A program made the translations under genes and the position numbers. 64,000 nt of DNA from Latrodectus hesperus (Eukaryota; Arthropoda; Arachnida; Araneae; Theridiidae), in the NCBI GenBank assembly GCA_037975125.1, contig CM075855.1, positions 83,337,278 through 83,401,277 of the forward strand. Reading direction: 5' to 3'. Position 1 is the first letter of the stretch. Every line of letters begins with the position of its first letter. Of the stretch, positions 14,045-27,260 are shown piece after piece. Below the pieces are notes generated by a model. The model saw only the letters and a program-made list of their open reading frames with translations. It did no database searches and was not told the origin of the DNA.

Positions 14045-17000
14045 TTGCTCTTAAATTTTCTATTATGATTTCTGATATATATATATGTATACTTTTGTTG
14101 TATTTTTAATATATATTTACTTCTGCTTGCAAAATTAACAAAATATTCTAGATTCCATATTTTATTTCTAAACATACAAAATCACTGCCATAATTTTTTT
14201 TATTTGTATATTTTTTTATGTTAAATATCAAGTATTATCCAAAAATATTGGATGTTCAATATTAAAGATAAATTATTTCTGAAAGTAATTTATTGGTTTA
14301 ACATTTATAAAATTATCTCATGAACAGAATATTTATCCATGTAAAAGAATTATACATTTTATTGTGCAGATAAAAATGAATCATATTTTATATTTTTTTC
14401 TAAACTTTTATATTGAATATACAGGCACTTTATATATACTTATATATATATATCTTTTAATTTGGCAAAAAGAAAAGTTACAGTAGTTAAGATTTAAGGG
14501 GTACTTAGATATAAAATTATTTATAGTTTTTATAACTTCATAGATAACATTAATTTACCATTGTTTAGTTACTTATTTAAATTTATCTTAATTTATATGT
14601 TTATAATTTATTTATAATATTTCAAAATTTCAATTTAATACTGCATACCAGCATCTTATCACCATAAGTATGAAAATCTTCAGTATTTACTTTGTATGGA
14701 TATTATTGTTGGTTTCCTATATATAAGATTTAGAACATTTATTCAGGATTTTAAGAAAATACACAAGAGTACTGGTTACTTCAATATCATAAAAAACTTC
14801 TATTTCTCAACAGAAAGTTTGTATCTTTTACCATTGGTCTTAAAGGACTTTGTTAGTAAAAAGTGCAAAAATATTCAATTAAATCAAATGATTAAAAATA
14901 ACCATGTTTTTTATAATTTTTATTACATTTGAATATTTTTAAATGAAATTATACTTGTGTAACTACATAGTCAAAACATATATTTTGAGTTTTGGTCTTT
15001 AAATGTAGCAAAAGTGATTGATAATCATTTAATATTGTATGAATAAATAGTAAATAACTTCTTCGCTTATAAATCATTATTTTTATTTTCTATTAAAAAT
15101 ACCTCATATTATCATTGGAGTTACATTAAAATAAAATTTACATAAAAAAGAACTTGAGTGAATTCAGAGCATTTTGTTTCATCTTAATGGCAACTTATTA
15201 TTCTTAATTTACATAACAGTGTCCTGGAAAAATCAGAAATTTCTTTACTGAAAACAATTTATTCCTCTTATAAAGCAATTATAAAAAATTTAAGCTCGTA
15301 ACTTTTGCATTTTACATAGAAATTGAGGGCTAAAAAACTGAACCATTGATAATTAATATTGATGTATCAAAATTATGTCAGTTTTACCATTTCTAAGAGT
15401 AACTTTCTAAATATAAGTAGAGGTAGTTTACTTAATCCCCCAAGCATTCCTATACTGAAGTTATTACCTAATCTAATTGTTTTTATTTTGTAAAAATTTC
15501 CTATGCTTTTGTTTACGGCTAGTCATGCAATATTTAGGTTTGCATTTTGTATCTTAACTTATTCAAGGTGAATATATGTAATAAAAATAAAATTTTGAAG
15601 TTCTAAATGTTGATGAAAAATTTCTTGCTTGTTAATACTCTTCACAATAAAATTCATTTTTTATCAATTATTATTTATTATAAATTTGTTTGTTGTTGAA
15701 AATCGAGTATAGTTTTTATTCCATGTACATTTTTTAAGCTTTTTCTAGACTTTTTGTATAATTTGGTTGTTTTAATATTTTAAGTTCAAAATTTGTACAG
15801 CCTGTGAGTAAAATAATCTGATTAGAGTTTGTGTAGATATTCTAATAAGTAGCATTTAGATAATGTGATTTTTCTTAGTGTGTCTTGTATCTGGTTCATG
15901 TAATTGCTGTCATTTTTGCTAGATGTCATTTTTGACTATATATTAATGTATCACAAATCTTCATTATATTAAAACTCAGTGTCTGAAAATATTTTTCGTG
16001 CTATAATAATGTAAATGCAATGTGATTCTAATTTTAATTGCAAAAAGTCTTTGTTATTCTAAAAGCTTAAAAATTATTATACCTGATATATAGTTAATAT
16101 TTTTATGTTTTTTTCTATTTGATTTATGCATTTAAATTTTTTATCTTAGCTTTTAAATTATATGTCAGTATTACTTAAGTTAATAATCTCATAAATGCCA
16201 AATTGAGACTTTTCCTTTCCATAGATATAAAACAAGGAAATTTGAAATAAAACTGTGATATTTTTTAATATATTTATAATGGAGACCTTTGTTAATTTAA
16301 TAAAGTAACATTTAACACAGGATAATTAGCTCATTTTATAAGCTCCAAATATTTTATATATACATATTTCTTATTTAGTAACTGTAATTGTACAGTACTA
16401 GTTGGTAGTTCCTATCATGTTTAACATAAACGTTTTTCTTCAGGTAAAACCTGCTCCTGATACTTGTTTGTACTAAAATTAAAAAAAATATTGTGAACAT
16501 TATAATCCAAATTTTTGTTTAAAAATACATTTTTTCATAAAAATACTGATTAAAAAATCTTGCATATTTGTGCAATTAAGTTTAATTCATTTGTTATGTA
16601 CATAAAGAATTATATTTAATATTTCTAGCAGGTTTCTAATCAGACAACAGGGATAGTTGTAACTATTAAGAATATTTATTATTAAGTAACTTTGGTTGCA
16701 TCTTTCATTTTGAAAAGCAGAAAAACTAATGATATATTCAAGTTAAATTTTCTATAGTGAAGAGGCAGAATAATCATAAGTTATATAATTCCTTTTTCAG
16801 TATCATTTAAGACTGCATTATTGATAAGGACATTTGACTGTATTATTTACATTAGAATGAATGACAAACTAGTTTACCTTTTCAAAGATTCCTCTGTATG
16901 TTTTTATTCTGTCTGCTATGAAATCTTGTCATACATTCGTTCATTACTTTAGCTAATGCCAAAAAGGAAAAATGCCTGTAAAACTTTTGATTTTATTTTT

Positions 17001-17750
17001 CTTCTGTTGTATTCCAGATATTTCAATTTATAAATCTCTTTTTACATTCTTCTGCTATTCAAAATGAACCTTTCACTTCTGAGTAAATATTATCTTCTAT
17101 TGTGGTTGAACTGTTGTTTTTATTTCAAACTTGAACTTTTAACACCCTGTGCATAATTTTGATTGTAATATGTATCACAAATATATGTTATATGTAAAGT
17201 ATGCTCTCTAATTTTCTCATGATAGTTTTATGTTAAATCTAATTTTATTAAAATAAATATTTTATATTAATTATATTTATTAAAATAAATATTTTAATAC
17301 TCTGCTAAATAAAAATATTTATGGCCTGTTAACAAATAAACTGAACCTGAGTAGAATAAAAAATAATCATTTATAACTGTTGTTAAAAAATTTCCAGTAA
17401 AAAATAGAATACAGAAAATTAAATTGTTAAATATATGCTACCCATACAAAATTGTAATCATTGTGTCATTGTCAATCCTGAACTTTAACATTGATCACTA
17501 AATTTCGACTCCAAATTATCATTTTAAAATGTTGTGATATTTTCTTTTGCAATACATGTCTTTCATTGTAATTATATTTTAACTTTATTGGTGTGCAGTT
17601 TTCTTTCATTTATTTTTTTTTGTAAGTGATGTAAGAATTGTTATGTTTTTATGTTGATTTTTTTTGTAAATATTTATTTAAGAAATGTTAAATACTTCTG
17701 AACAGAGTGTTAAAATAAATTAAATCTTTTCCTTTGTGTGTATTGTCTTG
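14045..17750 (+). other. Probable long AT-rich 3' UTR and flank of the MATH-BTB gene
   Basis: No gene, repeat family or RNA is recognisable. The plus strand is T-rich throughout. The best polyadenylation arrangement is at 17714-17719. Assignment as UTR is inference; transcript data would be needed to define it. Confidence 0.3.
17714..17719 (+). promoter_or_regulatory. Candidate polyadenylation signal AATAAA
   Basis: AATAAA is followed after about 14 bases by a GT-rich stretch (tttgtgtgtattgtcttg), the usual downstream element. Several other AATAAA hexamers occur earlier (for example near 15038) in this AT-rich sequence, so this is only the best-looking site. Confidence 0.35.
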
Positions 17751-19725
17751 TTTCCATTTAAATAGAATTAAAAAAAAATTATTTTACTTTAAAAAATGTT
17801 TACAATTATAAAATAATTTCCTCTAAAGTGTCTAAGATTTATGTAATAAATATTTGTTGGTAAACATTTTCTGCATTTTTTCTAAAGTATTATAAAGGGA
17901 ACTTTTATTAAGAATTGTTAAAGAATGATCATATACTGAAAAATTGTTAATTAGTGTGAATCATATTTAAACTATCATCATATTTAATATATAAATAGTA
18001 CATTAATCATTTAAATTGACTCAATGGAACCATTTCTATGAAATACATCTTTTAATTATAAAGATAATATTTTCTATAACATGAAATCAGAATTATTAAT
18101 TAACCAACATAAAAATTAAACTGAGAGTAAAAAATATTTGAATAATATTAAAAAAATAGCATGATTAATATTTTAATAATAGTAAAAAATAGCATGGCTA
18201 ATATTTTATAAATATTATATTTTGTTTTAATTAGATAATATAAAAAAATTATAAAATAAAAATATGAAAGATGTATTGGGTAAAATTATGGAATCATATT
18301 CTGAATAAATTTATACTGCATTCATAATAATCCTAACCTTGTTATTCTATAACATAATAAAAAAATTTTTTTAGAGTAAACATTATTTTACAAGCAGTAT
18401 TTTGCAAAAGTTACTAATTTATAATTTTGCCGTATTCATCAAGTATTACATACAGTCATGAGATTATTGTAATAAAATGGAGATTTTCAATTGTTTTCAA
18501 AGGAATTGATAGGTATATACTATTAGCAAAGTAAAATAGACATAACGACTGTATCAATCAGATATAATCATGTTACATATTGAGATTACAATGGACAAAT
18601 CTAAATTGCTCTGCATAAGTATAATATCCATATGTCTATAGCAACACAAGACCATGAACATATAAAAATATTCATTTAGTGTAATTTTTTAGTTCTTATA
18701 TATGTATTTTATATTTGGATATTTATTTTATATGCTTTTAAAAATATTAATAAATTTAAATAATAAAATCAAATTTAGGTTTTTTTTTCATATATACTAC
18801 ATTATCAATCTTAAATGAATAATTAAATTATTATAGATACAGGAGAAAAAAATAATGACCCAAGCCATGGAATACAAAATTAGAAAGAGCACATGCCATA
18901 TTTTAATTTTTTACACTCATTTTAAAATAAGTACTTATACTTCAAAGTGTTATAAAAAATTTTTTAAAAAAAACCTAAGCTTCGAGTAAATATTGCAAAA
19001 CAGAAAATGAATGTCTAATTACTCTTATAAAATTTGCAAGAATAAGATCTCTTTATTAAATAATTTATTTTACCAAGAGACTGTCAAATAAAGTGTATAA
19101 TTAATTATATAACAGTATTATTTCCGGAGGTATTTATTTATAAATTACAGATATAATTTTTGTAAAATTGAATTTTAAACGGATACAACATCTGATGACA
19201 AATATAAATAACAAACGATAAATTTTTACATTAATTAAAAAAAGCTTATTTATAAAAAACTATGTTTGAAATACTTTATAGGGGGGAAATTTTAAGGAAG
19301 CAATTCATATTTCTCTATTTCATTTCAGGAATTAAAGCATTCGAAAGAAATCGAAACAATTCGAATCAATGAAATATTGCAATAATAAAAAACTGCTTTT
19401 TTTCATAATCACATAAGTTCTATTAGCAAGGGAATTTCAAAATATATGAGTGAATGCATATATATGCACACATTCATTTATATACAATGATTTAAATCAG
19501 TCATAATTATATTAATTAATTTCATGGAGTCCTATGAATTATTAAAATTAATTTAATGAAATTATTATTGTTTTTAATTTATAAACTATTAATTTAATTT
19601 TTATTTACATTAAATTTTATAACAATTTTGTTATTATTTTTTAATCCGAAAGAGGGCAGCACTATGCAAAATGTTAACGGTGCAAAAGTAAATCTTGATT
19701 ATTTTAAAAGTAACCATGTATAGAG
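17751..19725. other. AT-rich intergenic stretch, no gene seen
   Basis: Only short local duplications are visible (for example an aaaaatagcatg unit repeated near 18155 and 18187). No coding or structural feature was found. Confidence 0.6.
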
Positions 19726-20639
19726 GGCCGGTCCCAGGGTAGGGCAATCCGGGCGGCGACTTTTGAAACCCTCGAGGATTTAGCACCTTGACGACAACAC
19801 TGAAAGTCGCCAATAAAGTAGTTGTGCCAAACTTTTGAAGTAAACATAAAAGGGTTGCATATTTATAATTACGCGTTCTAATGTGTTCAATTTGTATGCT
19901 CATATAAGTAACTAATCATATGCTACCATTTTTCTAATATGGCTGAAAATATAAATGAAATTAATCTTTTATAAGCGATGTAATGCTACCCAAGTTAAAA
20001 GAGAAATATGGAGTTTGCATTGTCGATAATAGGAAATCTTCGAAAGAAATCGCAGTATTAGGGTTAACCTACAAAATGGAAAAGAAGCCGAGGATTTTAA
20101 AAATGCGTTTTCCCAAATAACCAATACAGAATGGATAACATATTTTTCCAGTACCAATATTCAGAGGTAAATATTTTGATGATATGATGCTATTAAGTAT
20201 ATAACTATTTTTTACTATATTAATACTCACATGACACATGTTTTTAAATCATTTTCATTGCTTTAATGAGTGTTTCTCAACACAAAAAAGACAATGGAGT
20301 ATTTAAAAATTTAGTTTTTTTGATATTCTCATCTGTTTTCAGTATTTCTATTTATTTAAATTAACTTTAGCTAAATTTATATTTTATAGAATATAATTTA
20401 GCAAATTATGGAAATGCCAGCATAGCAAGTTCAATAAATCAAAGAATTCTAAAAGAAATGCAGAGTGTGTTAACTTTAAAAACTACTTTGAAAATTCTTA
20501 AAATTTATTAAACTACTTTAAAAATTCTTATTAAAAAATGACTAAAGATACTTTTAAAAGAGATCCATTTCTTAAATTAACTCCACCTTTGGTTGGAGAA
20601 ATAAAAGTTTTTCTGAGTCATTCACATAATAATTCTGCC

Positions 20640-20889
20640 GAAGCCAAAGTTTAAATTTTTTTTTGCCAATGGAGGTACCTACAATGAAGGAGGGATTTGT
20701 TGTTAATCGTATGAGCTTAGGTCCCCATAAATTGGCAGAGTATTTTTCATTTTGTTGGTTTTAGTTTGTCCTTCGTATTTAAAAATTGGGTAGTTATGTA
20801 TTACAAATATAAAAATAAAATGTAGGGAATAGGGACCCCTAAAATTATATAAATAGTGTAGGGCCACATAAAGTGTAAATCCGTCGCTG
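20640..20889. repeat. Right terminus of another hAT-like element
   Basis: The stretch ends gtaaatccgtcgctg, preceded by agggacccctaaaatt. On the other strand this gives CAGCGACGGATTTAC, a form common at the termini of ZMYM1-type hAT elements. No matching left end was found, so this is a partial or rearranged copy. Confidence 0.4.
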
Positions 20890-21263
20890 CATAGTATGAC
20901 TTGGTTGTTATGGTGTGACCGTTCTTTTGAAGACTAACGAAATAGTTTATAAAAATGTCAAAAAGCAAGCTGGTTTATACAAGCGGTTTTCAAAGCACAG
21001 CGCAGCAAGTGCTTAGAAGTAGCGAGTATAAAAAAGCGTAGAGTTTTATGCAATATTTTATCTTGATCAAAAATTAAGAAAAAATTAAAAACATACCGCA
21101 GGCGTAATTTCTAACAAAAATATATTTTACACAAAACTACCAAAGAGACAAAATACTAATTATTATTATTTTTTATATTAATATTTTCATTAATTTGTAT
21201 ATTTTATTATAGTATATTTGGATAGTATATTTTTATTTTAATTAATTTGTTCCAGAAACCAAA

Positions 21264-23875
21264 ATGTCAGATGCTAAGAGAAAAACCTCTGGGAGCGAAT
21301 TTAAAAAGCGGAGATTAAACAAGCAACCACAGCTTCTAAAACAGTCAGATGCGCTGCAGAACTTCTTGAAAGAAGGTAGTTTCAACGCTCCCACAACCAA
21401 CCAACATTTGAACAACGCACAGAACATAGATACTGACTTTTCGGATATGGATCCCCCTTTGGACGCAACCATAAGAATTACTGTGAGCTGGGTAAGTCAT
21501 CTCAAACGAGTTAGGCGAGTAGTGATGCAGTTCCAAAAATCAAAGTTCGCAAGTTGTGCGGACCTCAGAGAAACATTTAGAAAAGGCTACCGTCAAAAGT
21601 ATCCCTTCTGACCCAGGATTATGGCCCAAAATCATGTGTGCAGTAGATAGAGTTTTTTTTAGGTTAAACGTGGTCCAGCTGCTCCTTTGTATAATTTTGA
21701 TTTTCCTTTTGAGATCAACATAGAAGATTCTCACCAAAACATTACAAGAAAAGGCTTAGAAATGGAGAAGAGGTTTTAAGAGAAAGGATGGTATATTCTT
21801 TATTTCAAAACACTTTGTACTGTTTTCCATGTCGACTTTTTGCTGCATCATCTAGCTTGAGCGCTCTTGGCAATCGGGGATTTAAAGACTAGAAGCATTT
21901 AAGGGACTCTTTAGCACATCATGGAAATGCTAGAACTCATATAGATTGTTTGAAATCATGGCTTGAATTGAAGCAAAGATTGAAAATAGGCGAAACAATA
22001 GTTGCAGTTTCTCAGTCACCCATTGATTCTGAGATAAATCACTGGTCTGAAGTTCTTTTACGCATTATATCAGTCGTTAAAATGCTTGGCGAGAGTTCTC
22101 TAGCTTTTCGAGGAACAAGCGATAAACTGCATGAACACAATAATGGAAACTTTTTGAAGTTAATTCAGTTATTGGCTGAGTTTGATCTAAAAATGGAGGA
22201 ACACGTTCGCAGAGTCCTTAATAAAGAAGAAATCAAAGCTACATATCTATGGAAAACTATAGAAAATGAAATAATTGATTTATTGCATTGCAACATAAAG
22301 CACCACATCAATGAGCAAGTTCAAAAGGCTAAGTATTATTCCGTGATTCTTGACTGTACTCCCGATGCAAGTAAAGTAGAACAGATGACATTTGTGTTAA
22401 GATTTGTCTCCATACAGGAATCAGAGTCTGAAGTTCAAGTTAATACCAACGAACATTCTTTGGGTTTTCTACCCATTGAGAGATCAACAGCTAAGGAATT
22501 ATCGGACCGTTTACTAGAAGAGCTAGAGAAAAATAGGCTTAAAGTAGGAAACATGCGCGGTCAAGGGTATGGCAACGGTTCCAATATGAGAGGAGAAAAA
22601 TCGGGAGTACAAACAAAAATCAGAAATATAAACCCCAGAGCATTTAATGTTCCATGCAGCAGCCATTCGCTAAATTTGGTTGTAAATGATATGGCAAAAT
22701 CCTCGTTTGTGGCAGCCAACTTCTTCAATATTGTTCAAAAATTATACAATTTTTCTTCCTCTTTTCGTTGTGTGTGCACAATATTACTAAAATATACTGA
22801 TACTTACACCCTAAAACCATTGAGTGATAGACGATGGGAAAGTCGAGTCAACTCATTAAAAGCTCTATGGTTTCAAATTGGTCCAATTGTACAGCATATA
22901 TGAAGATTCAGAAATCGATAATATGATCAGCGACGAAGCTAGCGTATTATTAAATAATTTGAAAGAATTCAAATTTATATGCTCTGTTGTGATCTGGTAC
23001 AAAATTTTGAGTCATATTAACCTCATCAGCAAACTTTTGCAAACTGTAAATTTTGATATGTCACAAGCTATTGATATGCTTAGCAACTGCAAACTCTTTG
23101 AAAACCTGAAATCAGATAAAACTTTTGAAAGCAACATTTTAGAAGCAGCCGAGCTTGCTTCAGAAATTGACGTGGAAGCTAATTTCGAAACCACCACACC
23201 ACGTCATCGTGTCAGAAGCAAAAACGTTTTTGTACGAGGTCCCGGATGAACCCGTTCAAATGACCTCAAACAAAACTATAAAATACATTTTTCTTTCACA
23301 CTATAGATCAAGCAATAAATACCTTGGAAACCAGATATAATTTGCTAAATACTCACAGTAATTATTTCAGCTTTTTGTATAATATTTTTGGTCTAAAAGA
23401 TATGTCCAGAAATGAGCTACTGGCTCATTGCAAAGATTTGGAAGTAGTTTCAACTGATGGAAATTCAATCGAGCTTAACGCCCTGGAACTAGCCGATGAT
23501 ATAAGCATTGTTTCGTCATTAACAAAAAAGGAAACCCTTGTTGAAGTTCTCAAGTTTATCGCTACACTTAAATTCGCGCAAAACCAACACCCCCTAGATA
23601 CATGAGATAGAGATGTATCTAGGGGGTGTTGGCCAAACCTCAGCATAGCATTAAGAATCCTACTTACATTGCCAGTCACTGTGGCTTCAAGAGAAAGAGA
23701 AACTTTTCAAAATAAAAAATTATCTCAGAACGATGCAGACGCAAAATCGTCCCAATGGATTGGCAATGATGGCTATAGAATACCAAATTAGTGACAAATT
23801 AGACTTGAAATCACTGGTTCGTGAGTTTGCCGAAAGAAAAAGTTAGAAAAAGGGCACTTTAATTACTATGGTTAG
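21264..23875 (+). pseudogene. hAT transposase, ZMYM1/DUF4371-like, broken
   Basis: The start at 21264 (MSDAKRKTSGSEF) lies eight bases after a good acceptor (aatttgttccag), as in intron-containing hAT transposases. The longest clean block is 21950-22903, with the segment AKYYSVILDCTPDASKVEQM (first catalytic Asp region) and RGQGYGNGSNM, a hallmark of this family. Later blocks in other frames carry the C-terminal dimerisation (hATC) region, PNLSIALRILLTLPVTVASRERE, ending at TAG 23873-23875. Stops and frameshifts lie near 21609, 21779, 21890, 22903, 23240 and 23604. A 20-base snap-back interrupts the hATC region. The protein would cut and join element ends in the nucleus; this copy cannot. Confidence 0.8.
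23584..23632. repeat. 20-base perfect inverted repeat inside the transposase
   Basis: ccaacaccccctagatacat at 23584-23603 is repeated exactly in inverse at 23613-23632 with a 9-base spacer. It breaks the coding frame of the hAT C-terminal domain, so one arm is probably a copied insertion made during break repair. Confidence 0.9.
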
Positions 23876-24224
23876 TTAGAATATATTTATAATATGGGAT
23901 AGTAGTTTATAGTTAGGATTACTACACTTTAATTTTTGTTATTTTGCTTTAAGTGCTAAATTACTTATCTTGTTATCTGATGCTTGAGTTTTTAATAAAA
24001 CGTTTCTTTTTTATATTTTTTTTTCAATTTTTTCTTATATTTCTGATATGGTCGTATGAGATATACTTAAAAAAATGGGGGGGGGGGGGGGGGCAAAATT
24101 AAGGTTTTGCTCGGAGCGCCGAAATGTCTAGGACCGGCCATGCTATGTAAAATCAGTGTACTAACCAATTAAAAAATAACTATCTCCTCCCTAACGCTAA
24201 TCACAGATCAATATATAAATGGTA

Positions 24225-24440
24225 TGAAACCAGAGCCTGCCTAATGCAGAGGCATACGGAGCAGTTGCCCCGGGTACCCAAATCGAATATAGGAAGTTTA
24301 TTTTACATGTCACTTGAATAGCGTTTGCCAAATCGAATAGAAAGTTAGTTGTTGTGAAGCAGAGCGGACCCCTCAAGAAAGCTTTTACCCTGATCCCCAA
24401 ATAGGCAGTGTGAGACGCCAACTTTACAAGGATTGATAAA
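24225..24440. repeat. hAT-type terminal remnant
   Basis: The motif agaggcatacggagcagttgccccgggt, together with a later aggcagtgtgagacgcc, resembles the termini of hAT elements related to the one just upstream. No coding sequence or paired target duplication was found. Confidence 0.35.
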
Positions 24441-24734
24441 TCATACATATGTGGCTTTCACTTGGAAGATGTATAATCCAGCTGTCAAAGTAGTCAAAAG
24501 TTAAATCAGTTTTTTCCCGCTTTCTTCTTTAAGTTTTTTTAAACTATGCAGAATTATCTAAAAAAAAATCAAGTCTTTAATATTGATGAAAAATTACTAG
24601 AAGAAAAGTGTGTATGGTAGATATAGAAATTATCTCTATTTATATGAAAATGGGATGGAAATGTTAATTTAACATTCTTTTTATAAATTCTTACTTTCTT
24701 TAGACTACAGTGCCCATATCTGTTTTTCTGTCTG

Positions 24735-24935
24735 AGGGCCGTGGGTTGTGAATATCCCCAGTTAGGCGGTCAGCCTAACGCGTAACTCCCAGGGTTTAGT
24801 TCCCAAGCAAGTTTGGTACTCAGTTTATCGGTCCACTGAAGGTGGTGAAAAGCTAAGTAGACCGTCCCCAGCTCGAGGATCGAACCTGTGGCTCTGGAGC
24901 GTGAAACGTTACCACTAAGCTACCGGGTTTCGATG
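24735..24935 (-). repeat. tRNA-derived SINE
   Basis: Read on the minus strand from about 24935, the head has tRNA-like pol III boxes: tagcttagtggtaacg (box A-like) and ggttcgatcc (box B), about 35 bases apart. The body runs to about 24735. The head shows no cloverleaf acceptor pairing, so it is not a functional tRNA gene. Confidence 0.65.
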
Positions 24936-25444
24936 ATATTAAAACATTTTTTAAATTCTTAACATTTTTCTTACCCATATTTCTACATTCTGAACGTCTT
25001 CAAAATGGTTTTAATCTCTTGTAGTATTCAATAAAAGAACTAATTCCATTTGTGCTAAAACAACTATACGGCCATTTCTTTCTTTCGAAGATTTTATCGA
25101 AATGCATCGATTAGCAAGGAGATTTAAAAGTTCTACAAGATTTAATGATAAACACTATCTAAAAAACTGGACAGCGAAAATAAAAAAAATTTGATGTGAA
25201 AGAGTAAATGAAAAATATGTGAACAAAGCATATAGATTTCACACTCAAATTATTAAAGATACTTACATAAACAAATAATTAATTCAGAATAACTGATTGA
25301 GGTATAGTCGAGATTACTAGAAAATCCATTTTAAGTTGTAGGCATTCGGACTCTAACCGATTACAAATAGCAAAGCACGAGGTGGAAATCGAATTCATGT
25401 ATTTATTGAAGGGGGGGGGGTAATCACACTTCTTTCCCCTCTTC

Positions 25445-25742
25445 AATGTTGTTGTTGCACTAAAATGCTTCCCCGTAACTAGCCCTGAGTTGGATTCTGC
25501 AAATTAAACAGAAGCAACCGGGTGGAATCGCCGTGATTTTGAAGCAACGATAAAGGAGAAGATACCCAATATTTGGCATGCTACCCCATGGGTATCATTT
25601 CACTTGGAGGACATTGCGACCACGCCCAGTTTTAATGTGTCCCAGCCGTTTTTAGCGAACACGACGGATCTTCGGTTAAGCTGGGATTCGAACTCATTAC
25701 TTTCCGATAACGACGCCCAAGCCGACAAGGACATCATGGTCT
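25445..25742 (-). repeat. tRNA-derived SINE (same family as 49755-50033)
   Basis: The minus-strand head carries gagttcgaatccc (box B) about 45 bases in from a tgtcggcttgggcg box A-like stretch. The body (ctagccctga, ggacattgcgacc, acgacggat) recurs in the same order at 49755-50033. Two dispersed copies with the same tRNA-like head make the SINE assignment firm. Confidence 0.75.
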
Positions 25743-25745
25743 TCT

Positions 25746-26545
25746 CTTCAATGTTGTAATGAATGTCACGTATTATTTTTTATTTTATCCCTCTGCAACT
25801 ACCCCAAATAAATTAATTTTATCAAATTTTCTTAAAGGAAATGCATTTAATATATTTTCAAGGATCTTTTAATTAAACACTGGGTAAACTATACATACGC
25901 ATAAGCAATTTTCAAAAAGTGAAAAAAAATATTTTTTACAATATACTAAGAAAATGTATAGCACGCCTTTTAGAGAACTTATCAGATCTTTTTTTCACGA
26001 AGTGAGAAAAGAGTAATATGTATTTACACCGAAAATGAGAATGATGAATGTAAAACACGAGAAATTTTTATTTAGACAAAATCGTTATTTTGTAAGTACA
26101 GAAGAATGAATATCAAAATTTTTTAATTTAAGGAATGAGAAATTTCACTCTCCGAACTAATATATATATGTTTTTAATTCGTAATGTTTGGCGCAGTCAA
26201 AAATGTTACTTTCATTGAGATTTTTGTTACACAGGATTTCACCTTAATTGTTTTGATTGTAAAAAATGTATTGCTACTGAAATGGAATTTGAAGGTTTTT
26301 TTTCTGTTATTAAGTACAACGCAAAACATTGAGAATTAATTGTAATTTTTTAAGGTTAAATTTTGAATTTTATTATTTCAACTGATTGTAAAAATATACA
26401 AAAATTATGCACTTAACATTTAAGTTTTTTAATGCTTGGTACTTTGATGTTATCAGCCAGATTTCTTATCAAACAAAATAAATACAAAATGAGCATTTTT
26501 AAGAGGTTTAAAAGACAAGATCTGCATAAGTGAAAGACTTATCTT
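25746..26545. other. AT-rich stretch, nothing recognised
   Basis: No open frame of interest, repeat or RNA was seen. Confidence 0.6.
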
Positions 26546-26559
26546 TATGCACGAAAAGA

Positions 26560-26640
26560 TATATAAAGCCGAGTTAGCAGCCGAACTGTTCAACAGCTCG
26601 TGGGTTCGAGTCTCACATTGGCCATGGATATTTGTAGTGA
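26560..26640 (+). repeat. tRNA-like SINE head
   Basis: The plus strand has gagttagcagccgaactg followed by gggttcgagtctcac (box B) 30 bases later. Acceptor-stem pairing is absent, so it is a tRNA-derived repeat and not a tRNA gene. The extent of its tail is unclear. Confidence 0.5.
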
Positions 26641-27260
26641 TATGTAATTCATTTTCTATAACACTCTCCTTTAAACAGTAAGTACTGATCATGTTATCCA
26701 TCGTGGGTAAAAAGAACTCGTTGGTCGATTAATAAATCGATAAAAAATTCTAAAGTAATTTTATTATTGATAAAATTGAATAATATTGTTTAAATTTCAT
26801 TATGTTTACAAAAATACATGAGTACCCAGTTTTAACGATCGATTGATTTTGTATTATTAGAAAAAAATATTATAATCTAATTTTAAGAAATTCAGAAAAT
26901 AGAATAATTCTTAATTTCTTAAAAAATCTGAGATCCATACTGAATTAAATATGAGTATTTTTGTATTAAAAAACTTACAAAAAAAACATTTGGTTACTTA
27001 TTTCTAATTTAAATTTCAAAATTTAAAATTGTTAGAAACATTTTCATAATTACATGTTTGTGTGAATCTTGACATAAATATACACAAGAACTGTTTAAAA
27101 TTTTCTATTGACAACACTACGATTTTCTTCCAATCTGTCTGCGCATGCTTAACTTCATTCTACAGTAAATAAACTCTAAAATTTTCCAAAGGTTTGTTTC
27201 GCTTCTTTGTTTAGGCACTATTTGTGGAAACAAAAATCTAGATACAAAATTTACGTTAAG

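Larger units (their letters stand above)
19726..24139 (+). mobile_element. hAT element of the ZMYM1-like type, decayed
   Basis: The left end reads ggccggtcccag (19726-19737) and the right end ctaggaccggcc (24128-24139), a 12-base inverted pair with one mismatch. Both ends continue into the GC-rich stretch typical of this hAT group. A ZMYM1-like transposase remnant lies inside on the plus strand (21264-23875). An 8-base target duplication is not clean: ccatgtat on the left and ctatgtaa on the right differ at two places. About 1.5 kb lies upstream of the transposase, including another hAT-type terminus at about 20889, so a second element is probably nested here. A run of 17 G (24077-24093) lies near the right end. 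Confidence 0.65.

Noticed and set aside
19969..20157. 62-residue minus-strand frame
   Set aside because: It lies inside the hAT region with no motif. Neither strand resembles a transposase here.
24880..24935. Possible tRNA gene on the minus strand
   Set aside because: A and B boxes are present but there is no acceptor-stem pairing; it is a SINE head.
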